Below, piece by piece: positions 1 to 5,256 of a stretch of 7,647 nt of DNA; position 1 is the first letter of the stretch; every line of letters starts with the position of its first letter. Location: the NCBI GenBank assembly GCA_029776465.1, contig JAKOTC010000217.1:1-7647 (forward strand). The letters run 5' to 3'. The DNA comes from Bacillota bacterium. Its GTDB lineage: Bacteria; Bacillota; Clostridia; Oscillospirales; JAKOTC01. The notes under the pieces were generated by a model that was not told where the DNA came from, did not search any database, and saw nothing but the letters and a program-made list of their open reading frames with translations. Position numbers and translations under genes: made by a program.

Positions 1-2
1 AT

Positions 3-218
3 TCAGCGGATGCTCTGGACTTCGATACGGATGAAAAGCTGAAAAAGTGGGCGAAGGTTCTCGCCACGGCCATCGCCGGGATGTATAAGGCTTCTGAGCC
101 CATCTATCAGTACAGCATCGTCATCGAGGGTCAGGGAACCAAGGCCCAGGCGGAGGCCCAACTGGCCGCGGTTCGCGCGGCGGGCTATCCGGCGGTTCTA
201 AAATATAACTCCGTTTGA
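3..218 (+). CDS. 3' end of an unassigned gene upstream of a holin (5' end outside window)
   Basis: An open frame enters from the left edge and ends at TGA 216-218, giving the last 71 residues of a protein. The first half is acidic then helical (DTDEKLKKWAKVL at about residues 8-20). The second half reads as strand-helix-strand: YQYSIVIEG, then an alanine-rich helix with TKAQAEAQL, then AAGYPAVLKYNSV. This pattern resembles the small SPOR-like fold often found at the C-terminus of cell-wall hydrolases, but I cannot assign a family from this fragment. It lies 84 bases upstream of a phage-type holin on the same strand, so an endolysin or another late phage protein is the natural guess from context. 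Codon use is GC-rich and in frame throughout, so I am confident it is coding and not confident of its function. Confidence 0.75.
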   Translation, partial: SADALDFDTDEKLKKWAKVLATAIAGMYKASEPIYQYSIVIEGQGTKAQAEAQLAAVRAAGYPAVLKYNSV

Positions 219-302
219 CTTGGTTTGAACACCGGCGGGGCGGTGGCCGGTTGAAGGAATCACCGCCTATTTTAGGGCATCTGCCCGGAAAGGAATGTTT
301 AT

Positions 303-590
303 ATGGATTTTCAAAGCTATATCAACTCCGAGCTTCTGATTTTGGTTCCAGTTCTCTATCTCATCGGCATCGGGCTGAAGAAAAGCGCCCTGAATGACAA
401 GTGGATCCCCGCCATGCTGGGCGGCATCTCGGTGGTGCTCTGCACCGCCTGGACCATTGCCAGCACCCCCCTGGCCGGCTGGCAGGACCTCTTATTAAAA
501 CTCTTCACCGGCGTGGTACAGGGCGTGCTGGTGGCAGGCGCCAGCGTCTATGTCAACCAGCTGGTCAAGCAGGCCGGGAAGGAAGAATAA
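303..590 (+). CDS. Phage-type holin, Hol44-like family, 95 aa
   Basis: A small membrane protein with three hydrophobic segments at about residues 9-25, 34-54 and 62-84, a short charged turn (KKSALNDKW, 26-34) and a charged tail (KQAGKEE). Size, topology and motifs such as LIGIGLKKS and GVLVAGASVYVNQLVKQ match what I remember of the Hol44 holin group (holin superfamily V) of Firmicutes phages and prophages. Holins assemble in the cytoplasmic membrane and open pores that release or activate a peptidoglycan hydrolase. The ATG at 303 is supported by AAAGGAA at 289-295, 7 nt upstream. The gene follows an unassigned partial gene on the same strand and is closed by a strong terminator at 633-679. 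No other phage genes follow, so it is either the last gene of a prophage that extends left or an isolated remnant. Chromosomal holin-like genes with non-phage roles also exist. Confidence 0.85.
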   Translation: MDFQSYINSELLILVPVLYLIGIGLKKSALNDKWIPAMLGGISVVLCTAWTIASTPLAGWQDLLLKLFTGVVQGVLVAGASVYVNQLVKQAGKEE

Positions 591-632
591 CCTTTCCAAT
601 TATCAATGGACAATTGACGGTTAAATGAGAAG

Positions 633-679
633 CGGGCGGGTATCCCGCAACTGGGATGCCCGCCCGGATTTTTTGTTTT
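633..679 (+). terminator. Strong rho-independent terminator after the holin, likely shared with the convergent hydrolase gene
   Basis: A 14-bp stem (633-646 with 653-666, one G-U pair, 6-nt loop) is followed by ATTTTTTGTTTT. It stands 43 bases after the holin stop. Read on the minus strand the same hairpin follows the stop of the glycoside hydrolase gene (721), but there the downstream tract is only CTTCTCATTT, so termination in that direction is probably weaker. Confidence 0.9.
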
Positions 680-720
680 ATGGAGGTCATCGCTTGGCCG
701 GTGGAACCTCGGCAGCGGTA

Positions 721-2916
721 CTAAATCAAGCTTTCACCGGTTTCGGCGTCCAGAATCACCGTCTGGGCCGGGGCAAGCTGTAAAGAAACCCGCTTGCCGT
801 TTTTCAGCGTGAGGGTTTTGCCGCCGCCCTGCTCGGTGTGCAGCAAAATCAGACCCCCGCCCGCCAGCAGGGCGTCATTTTCCGGATTATAAATATGCAC
901 GCCGCAGGCGGCAAACAGGCTACGCAGCAGGCCGGCAGAGGTAATGGGCAGACCAAAGAACCAGTTTGTGCAGTCCTTTGTCTGCTTACAGCCGGCCGCG
1001 GCTTTCCCGCTTTCGGTGTATCGGCCGAGGATCGTCGCCTGGGAATCCTCGATGCTGAAAAAGGTTTGCGGCGCCTCGACCATTTGCGCCCGGTCGTTGC
1101 TGGTCAGGTTTACGGCCGCCTGCACGGCCGCTTCCGGGCCGCCCAGAACCGTTTCGGGGTATCCGCCGGCATCGATTTTGATTTCAGGCAGCAAGGGGGC
1201 GGTAAAAGGGCTGGTTCGGATGCCCACGGTTTGTCCGACAAAGTCGGGATTGATGCAGTCGCCGTCGGAGAATCCGGGGAAGGTATACCAAATCAGATGG
1301 CGGCCGTCCCGGGCCACTTTATGTTGAATCAGGGCGCGCTGTTCCGGGGTCAGCACAAAACAGTTATGAAATACCACCGCCTTATAGGGCGTGAGGTCGA
1401 TATTCCCCAGGTCCGACAGATAGGCCATGGCAACCCCTGCGCCGGTTTTATAGGCCTCGGTTGCCGCAAGGTTGACCGAAATCGCGTCGGTGATGGGGTC
1501 CTTGGACGACCTGCTGGCGGTATAAAAGAAAACCCTTGTGTCAAACACCAAAAGCACTTCCGCCGCCGATTGATAGGGCTTGTGAAAGGTGCGGTCGCTA
1601 AGCTGTTTCAACCGGCCGATCAGCTGCATATAATCGGGGTCATCCCACCAGCCGCAGGCATTGCTTTTGCCGTAATCGAAATACCACATGCCCGCGCCCC
1701 GGACAGCCGAGACCATGGTGTTGCGCTTGATGATTTCCATGCTGATGTCCTTGGGATGGCACACCACGCCGCCCATGCCGCTGCCGACATGGGTGGGCTG
1801 GTCCATCTCATCCAGCCACAGCTTGCCGTGAAGGTTGACCGACTCGATCAGCCCCCGTGAAAGGGTAGGGCCGCCGATGGCGCGGCAGGCTTTGATGTAA
1901 GCCTGAGGCGCGCTGAGATAATCAATATAGGGGCAGTTTAAAATCTCCTGCTCCAGCAGGTGCCCGCCGGAGGAATGCCGCCCGAAGAGGGAGAGATAAT
2001 ACCCGTAGAAAGTGCCTACCACAATGTCGCGGGGCCAGTTTTCCTTCACGATTTTTGCGAAATGCAGGATGCTGTTGGTGACCGCTTTGCTTTGGCATTC
2101 GTAATAATCAATGATCTGACGTTCCTGTTTGGGGTCGTGAAAGATGCCGGCCTGGGTCTGGTTCCGTTCCATCCCCGGAACCTCGGCGGTTTCCAGGGTC
2201 ACCCCGGGGTTGTTCCAGGCTGTTTGCAGGGCTTGGTCAGTTTGATATTTTTCGGTCAGCCAGCGGCGAAAAAACTGCTGCATGGGCGGGCTGACATCGG
2301 GATCGTGTTTTACAAAGGCCCAGTAATGGTTTTCGCCGCAGACCCCGTTTGCGATCTGAATGGCGGCCACCCGCGCGCTTTCCGGCGTTTTTGAAAACTC
2401 CCGGCAAAAGCGCTGAAACATCCCGCCCATCATCTCCAACCAGCTTTCGCTGGCCAAACTGATGCGGGCGTGGGGATCCAGGTCGTGGGAGACAGGGTTG
2501 GTAATTGCGGATTTATAGGGCAGTTCAAGTGTTTCGGTGTCGGCGAAACGAACCCATTGGTCGGGATGGGAAGCGATCCACCAGCGAGGGGCGTTGCCGT
2601 GGAGCCGGAAAAAGACCGCCGCGTCCGGGCAGACCTCCAACACGCCGCGCACCTGCTTTTGGGCAAGTTCCACGGAGAATTCCTCTTCGCTCGGCCACAT
2701 ATCGTCAAACCACAAGTCCAGATAAAACAGCTTAAAGCCCTGGGCGGCAAAGTTTTTGATGTTCCAGCGGGGCAGTTCCTCCCAGGAAAAGCGTCCGCCG
2801 GGGGATTCGGTCAGCGCATAGAGCAGGGCATTTTCCGGTTTGCCGTTAATCCAGAGCGCGGGTTTTCCTTTATAGGGTTTTACTTGCGATTCAATGGGCG
2901 TATACTCGGATTTCAT
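721..2916 (-). CDS. GH42-like (clan GH-A) glycoside hydrolase, probable beta-galactosidase-type, cytoplasmic
   Basis: A 731-residue protein without signal peptide, so it should act in the cytoplasm. The architecture is that of GH42 enzymes. An N-terminal TIM-barrel spans about residues 20-430, starting with PALWINGKP. A Rossmann-like middle domain resembling the GH42 trimerisation domain covers about 450-630 (VLLVFDTR at 454; YKAVVFHNCFVLTPEQ at 511-526). A small C-terminal beta domain follows from about 680. Candidate catalytic residues are Glu195 in NGVCGENHYW (acid/base) and Glu370 in KLWLDEMDQ (nucleophile). These are my assignments from motif position; the usual GH42 Asn-Glu pair is not seen, so this is a distant member and the substrate is uncertain. 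Length (about 650-750) fits the family. ATG 2916 is chosen over an upstream in-frame TTG at 2934, because GGGAAGGG lies 8 nt before 2916 and overlaps that TTG. It has its own promoter and seems monocistronic. Confidence 0.85.
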   Translation of the reverse strand: MKSEYTPIESQVKPYKGKPALWINGKPENALLYALTESPGGRFSWEELPRWNIKNFAAQGFKLFYLDLWFDDMWPSEEEFSVELAQKQVRGVLEVCPDAAVFFRLHGNAPRWWIASHPDQWVRFADTETLELPYKSAITNPVSHDLDPHARISLASESWLEMMGGMFQRFCREFSKTPESARVAAIQIANGVCGENHYWAFVKHDPDVSPPMQQFFRRWLTEKYQTDQALQTAWNNPGVTLETAEVPGMERNQTQAGIFHDPKQERQIIDYYECQSKAVTNSILHFAKIVKENWPRDIVVGTFYGYYLSLFGRHSSGGHLLEQEILNCPYIDYLSAPQAYIKACRAIGGPTLSRGLIESVNLHGKLWLDEMDQPTHVGSGMGGVVCHPKDISMEIIKRNTMVSAVRGAGMWYFDYGKSNACGWWDDPDYMQLIGRLKQLSDRTFHKPYQSAAEVLLVFDTRVFFYTASRSSKDPITDAISVNLAATEAYKTGAGVAMAYLSDLGNIDLTPYKAVVFHNCFVLTPEQRALIQHKVARDGRHLIWYTFPGFSDGDCINPDFVGQTVGIRTSPFTAPLLPEIKIDAGGYPETVLGGPEAAVQAAVNLTSNDRAQMVEAPQTFFSIEDSQATILGRYTESGKAAAGCKQTKDCTNWFFGLPITSAGLLRSLFAACGVHIYNPENDALLAGGGLILLHTEQGGGKTLTLKNGKRVSLQLAPAQTVILDAETGESLI

Positions 2917-2924
2917 AGCACAAT

Positions 2925-2932
2925 CCCTTCCC
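2925..2932 (-). promoter_or_regulatory. Ribosome binding site that fixes the start of the glycoside hydrolase
   Basis: GGGAAGGG on the minus strand, 8 nt before ATG 2916. The longer in-frame alternative would begin at TTG 2934-2932, which overlaps this site and has no binding site of its own. Confidence 0.8.
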
Positions 2933-2949
2933 AAAGTGGTTTTGCTATT

Positions 2950-2978
2950 ACTCTACCCCCATCGCCGGGGTTTGTCAA
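2950..2978 (-). promoter_or_regulatory. SigA-type promoter of the glycoside hydrolase gene
   Basis: On the minus strand, TTGACA (2978-2973, perfect -35) is separated by exactly 17 nt from TAGAGT (2955-2950, 4 of 6 matches to TATAAT). The predicted transcript starts near 2943, leaving a leader of about 27 nt. The spacer holds ACCCC and GGGGT arms that form a small inverted repeat, which could be an operator or chance in GC-rich DNA. Confidence 0.7.
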
Positions 2979-3031
2979 GAACTTATGGGAATATTACCGG
3001 CTGCCAAGGTTCCAAGTGCTGCCGCCCATGC

Positions 3032-3069
3032 AAAAGTCCCATAAGCCCTTTGGCTTATGGGACTTTTTT
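3032..3069 (-). terminator. Bidirectional rho-independent terminator abutting the 55-codon gene
   Basis: A perfect stem pairs AGTCCCATAAGCC (3035-3047) with its complement at 3052-3064 around a 4-nt loop. The stem is extended by A-T pairs and flanked by AAAA on the left and six T on the right. On the minus strand it begins at the stop codon of the 55-codon gene, so it ends that transcript. On the plus strand, where the T tract is longer, it could stop antisense transcripts leaving the hydrolase region. Confidence 0.9.
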
Positions 3070-3235
3070 ATTTCTTGTCCGGGCCAAGTTTCAGCAAATT
3101 GTTGGCCAGAGTACGAAGATCTTCGAGCGAATAGACGCCCACATCGCTTTGAACGATGTTCTGTTGAATGGTGGGAGGAAGAGATTCAAAATAACGCTGC
3201 ATTTCGGGATTATCGAAGTATTTTACTGATTTCAT
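3068..3235 (-). CDS. Small acidic protein of 55 aa, function unknown
   Basis: ATG 3235 to TAA 3068 encodes a soluble 55-residue protein beginning MKSVKYFDNPEMQRYFES, continuing LPPTIQQNIVQSDVGV and ending LLKLGPDKK. The start is supported by AAGGG at 3243-3247, 7 nt upstream. The stop runs directly into a perfect hairpin terminator. That pairing of binding site and terminator is the main reason to accept so short a gene. The layout YF.SLPP.IQ..I.QS.V...S.EDL..LA.NLL looks like a compact helix-turn-helix-sized unit. It reminds me of short uncharacterised proteins common in Clostridia (YFDSLP...QSG...EEL), but that is memory, not a search. No transmembrane segment, cysteines or metal motif are seen. 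No clear promoter lies just upstream, so it may be read from the promoter at 3819-3847 through the upstream 53-codon gene. Confidence 0.75.
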   Translation of the reverse strand: MKSVKYFDNPEMQRYFESLPPTIQQNIVQSDVGVYSLEDLRTLANNLLKLGPDKK

Positions 3236-3595
3236 ATTCGTACCCTTGCTTTCCGCGGTCTTTGTTTTTCAAATCCCATTCTTACACGCAAAACAAAGAG
3301 GGATTCGGTTGAAACGAATTCGACCGCTCTGCCCTTATTTTTCGCAGCTTTTTTGGATTTATGAACGCAATATTTTCCAAGCTCAACAGCGAAATTGGCC
3401 TTCGCCCTGCGGATTTTCGGAGGGTTTACGATGGGGACCGTATAAACAGCAGCCCGCCGTTTGGATGCGAGCAGGCAACAAAATGATTGCCGATGTACTT
3501 TTGATAGGTTGTATAGATGAGCCGGGAGCGCTCGTCCCATGGTTATAAAGGATCTTATACTCTCCCGGTTCAACTGTTTTTATTGTGAGGCTGAT
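3236..3595. other. 360-base gap between two small genes: no intact gene, possible broken reading frame
   Basis: No frame here has both a convincing start and a plausible product. On the minus strand two consecutive pieces look protein-like. The frame following the stop of the 53-codon gene reads SLTIKTVEPGEYKILYN to about 3543. A second frame from 3542 to TAA at 3428-3426 reads DERSRLIYTTYQKYIGNHF and on to LLFIRSPS with GC-rich third positions. One extra C in the CC at about 3542-3543 would join the two. An inverted repeat, CCGGGAG 3522-3528 with CTCCCGG 3562-3568, encloses the junction and could instead be RNA structure. From about 3240 to 3420 I see only lower-GC sequence with no recognisable signal. 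Confidence 0.4.
3426..3595 (-). pseudogene. Possible decayed frame downstream of the 53-codon gene (stop plus frameshift)
   Basis: If one base is added near 3542, a single minus-strand frame of about 56 codons runs from just after the TAA at 3598-3596 to the TAA at 3428-3426. The upstream 53-codon gene is in the same frame as the first part of it. An ancestral gene of about 110 codons, broken by one stop and one frameshift, would therefore explain the layout. I recognise no family. Against this, the 53-codon product ends naturally enough (QAGEENPQT), and the second segment is only 38 codons long, which chance could produce. Confidence 0.3.
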
Positions 3596-3757
3596 TTATG
3601 TCTGTGGATTTTCCTCTCCGGCCTGTTTCACAAACGCCTCCGGCAGGGGCAGCTCCACGGGGGAGGTGACAAATTTGTACTCGTTAATCAGCCGGGCCAT
3701 ATTCCCGGAAAACTCGCTGAAGTCCGTGGGAGCATTGGAAACGGTAAAATAGTGCAT
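3596..3757 (-). CDS. Small protein of 53 aa, function unknown
   Basis: ATG 3757 to TAA 3596 encodes 53 residues starting MHYFTVSNAPTDFSEFSGN, then MARLINEYKFVTSPVELPLP, ending with a hydrophilic tail. It is soluble, has no cysteine, and shows no family I recognise. The frame stays open upstream to 3886, but that extension crosses the promoter. ATG 3757 has an excellent AAAGGAG site 7 nt upstream, so it is the likely start. It has its own promoter (TTGATT, 17 nt, TATAAT), divergent from that of the RCC1 lipoprotein gene. A second short gene lies 360 bases downstream on the same strand and may share the transcript. The product could be a complete microprotein or the surviving N-terminus of a longer broken gene. 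Confidence 0.65.
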   Translation of the reverse strand: MHYFTVSNAPTDFSEFSGNMARLINEYKFVTSPVELPLPEAFVKQAGEENPQT

Positions 3758-3764
3758 AGGGTCA

Positions 3765-3771
3765 CTCCTTT
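3765..3771 (-). promoter_or_regulatory. Ribosome binding site that fixes the start of the 53-codon gene
   Basis: AAAGGAG on the minus strand, 7 nt before ATG 3757. It decides against the longer open frame, whose upstream part would overlap the -10 and -35 boxes. Confidence 0.8.
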
Positions 3772-3818
3772 GCTTCGGTTGGACAACCCCAACTGGCAAT
3801 TGAACCAATTTTGATTTC

Positions 3819-3847
3819 ATTATATACCATAATTTATATAAAATCAA
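3819..3847 (-). promoter_or_regulatory. SigA-type promoter of the 53-codon gene
   Basis: On the minus strand, TTGATT (3847-3842, 4 of 6 -35 matches) lies 17 nt from a perfect TATAAT (3824-3819), in AT-rich surroundings. Transcription should start near 3812, giving a leader of about 55 nt with a small GGTTG/CAACC hairpin ahead of the ribosome binding site. Confidence 0.7.
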
Positions 3848-3867
3848 CCAGTTACTGGATGGAACTG
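3848..3867. promoter_or_regulatory. Small palindrome between divergent promoters, candidate operator
   Basis: CCAGT-T-ACTGG (3848-3858) is a perfect inverted repeat directly next to the minus-strand -35 box. A second overlapping pair, CAGTT (3849-3853) and AACTG (3863-3867), extends it. The 32-bp gap between the two -35 boxes is a natural place for a regulator to act on both genes. No regulator gene is seen in the window, and arms this short could be chance. Confidence 0.3.
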
Positions 3868-3879
3868 TCTTCGGTATCC

Positions 3880-3908
3880 TTGACATTCTCCGGTTTGCCG
3901 GGTATAAT
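3880..3908 (+). promoter_or_regulatory. Perfect-consensus SigA promoter of the RCC1 lipoprotein gene
   Basis: TTGACA (3880-3885) and TATAAT (3903-3908) are both perfect and 17 nt apart. The expected start near 3915 leaves a leader of about 29 nt. The spacer contains CCGG-TTTG-CCGG. A promoter this close to consensus suggests strong transcription unless repressed. Confidence 0.88.
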
Positions 3909-3943
3909 ATCCTGTAAATTAAACCAAATACTGGAGGATATGA

Positions 3944-5170
3944 ATGAAACGATTGCTGCCGGTACTTATCTCCCTTTTGCTTTGCCTTCCGCTGGCGGGA
4001 TGCGGCGCCAAACTGCCTTCAGATCTTCAGGTGATCTGCGGTGAGAGGATTTCTATGCTGATCCAAAACGGAAACCTGTACATCTGGGGGGATAACTATA
4101 ACGGAAAGCTGGGAAACGGAACCGAAACCCTCTACAACGACAACAATGAGATCATCCAAAACTGCAACTCCTCCACCCCGGTGAAGGTCATGGAAAATAT
4201 CAGGTCCGCTTCGTCAGGCAAGCTTCATGTCCTGGCGGTGACCCGTAAGGGAGAATTGTACGCCTGGGGCTCCAATGATAAAGGGCAGCTGGGCACGGGG
4301 GACTATCAAAAATCCCTCCTCCCCAAAAAGGTGATGGAGGATGTCCTCTTCGCCGAAGCCAACAAATATACCTCCATTGCCCTGAAAAAGGACGGAACCC
4401 TGTGGACCTGGGGTGTTTTGTATGCTGTCGATGTGGACAGTATAACTTATACCTCTGTTCCCGTTAAAATCGCGGAGGGTGTGAAGTCCGCTGCGCTGGG
4501 GGGAAGCTTCATTCTCTACATTGACAAAAGCGGTGCGTTATACGGACTCGGGGAGGGTATATATCTCCCCTCTGCAGACATTGGTCCTAATGCCTTTACA
4601 TCCTCTCCCATTCGGATCATGGCCGATGTAAAAAAGGTGGTTTGCGACCTCCAGCGGGTTTATGCGTTGAATAAGGACGGGGTGCTGATGGGTTGGGGGG
4701 CAAACGGCTACGATAGCCTTTTGGGTACCCAAAAAGATGATTTTTGGTTCTATCAGCCGGCGCTGATTGATCAGGAGGTAAAGGAGGTTTTCAAAACCGG
4801 CCTGATGCAGAAAAAGGACAACAGCCTCTGGGCCTGGGGAAGGGCCTTCAGCGGATACGATTTTCGCAATTCCGAGGGCACTGACGGCGGGGGAGGGCTG
4901 CTGGAGAATTTTATCGTATACGGCAAGCCTGTCAAAATTTTCGACGAGGTTGTCACCACCGCCGGCGGGGGGCAGCATTATCTGGCGGTGACCCAGAGCG
5001 GCGATGTCTATTCCTGGGGCGTCAATAACTATGGCGAGCTGGGCAATGGAACCACAACCCAGATCGGCAAAACCTATATCGACGAATGGGTAGGTTATAA
5101 CTACTTCATCCAAACCGACCATAATCTGAAGGAACCGAAAATCGCTTTTAACCTCAGCGACCTCCGGTAA
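3944..5170 (+). CDS. RCC1-repeat lipoprotein, predicted seven-bladed beta-propeller
   Basis: A 408-residue predicted lipoprotein. The signal peptide has a basic start (MKRLL), a leucine-rich core and the lipobox LAGC ending at Cys20, so the mature protein should be lipid-anchored outside the membrane. The rest is seven RCC1-type repeats with cores at about LYIWG (45-49), LYAWG (105-109), LWTWG (153-157), LYGLG (199-203), LMGWG (248-252), LWAWG (295-299) and VYSWG (355-359). Most are followed by N..G.LG.G and then a PVKI-like strand. Seven is the number in classical RCC1, so a full closed propeller is likely. Repeats 4 to 6 are the most diverged. Family members bind proteins or other ligands; no catalytic motif is seen and the partner is unknown. 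ATG 3944 has GGAGG 6 nt upstream and a consensus promoter. The gene is single and ends at a hairpin terminator. Confidence 0.9.
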   Translation: MKRLLPVLISLLLCLPLAGCGAKLPSDLQVICGERISMLIQNGNLYIWGDNYNGKLGNGTETLYNDNNEIIQNCNSSTPVKVMENIRSASSGKLHVLAVTRKGELYAWGSNDKGQLGTGDYQKSLLPKKVMEDVLFAEANKYTSIALKKDGTLWTWGVLYAVDVDSITYTSVPVKIAEGVKSAALGGSFILYIDKSGALYGLGEGIYLPSADIGPNAFTSSPIRIMADVKKVVCDLQRVYALNKDGVLMGWGANGYDSLLGTQKDDFWFYQPALIDQEVKEVFKTGLMQKKDNSLWAWGRAFSGYDFRNSEGTDGGGGLLENFIVYGKPVKIFDEVVTTAGGGQHYLAVTQSGDVYSWGVNNYGELGNGTTTQIGKTYIDEWVGYNYFIQTDHNLKEPKIAFNLSDLR

Positions 5171-5188
5171 AGCAATATCCGGCAAACC

Positions 5189-5223
5189 AAAAGGGCATCA
5201 TGTTTCCATGATGCCCTTTGTTT
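5189..5223. terminator. Bidirectional terminator between the RCC1 gene and the sugar ABC operon
   Basis: A perfect 13-bp stem (5190-5202 with 5207-5219, 4-nt TTTC loop) is followed by GTTT on the plus strand and, on the minus strand, by TTGGTTT after its own TTT. It lies 19 bases after the RCC1 stop and about 37 bases beyond the end of the substrate-binding protein gene, so both convergent transcripts should end here. Confidence 0.88.
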
Positions 5224-5256
5224 GATCCGTGACGGATATTCTGTTCAGCGGATGGT

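Noticed and set aside
231..267. GC-rich hairpins (ACCGGC/GCCGGT and GGCGGTG/CACCGCC) between the first gene and the holin
   Set aside because: Two mutually exclusive stems with no U tract; not enough to call a terminator or attenuator.
838..1860. Long plus-strand open frame opposite the hydrolase gene
   Set aside because: It is antisense to a well-supported enzyme, has no ribosome binding site, and its product has no domain character. GC-rich third positions keep antisense frames open.
3246..3548. 100-codon plus-strand frame across the gap between the small genes
   Set aside because: TTG start, no ribosome binding site, and it begins inside the binding site of the opposite-strand small gene.
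3232..3573. 113-codon minus-strand frame whose TGA overlaps the ATG of the 55-codon gene (ATGA)
   Set aside because: The overlap looks like translational coupling, but the start is a TTG or an internal ATG with no adjacent binding site. The product is very rich in Lys/Arg without domain pattern, and two other frames look more protein-like over part of it.
3758..3886. N-terminal extension of the 53-codon gene up to 3886
   Set aside because: It would translate through the -10 and -35 boxes; the internal ATG has a near-perfect ribosome binding site.
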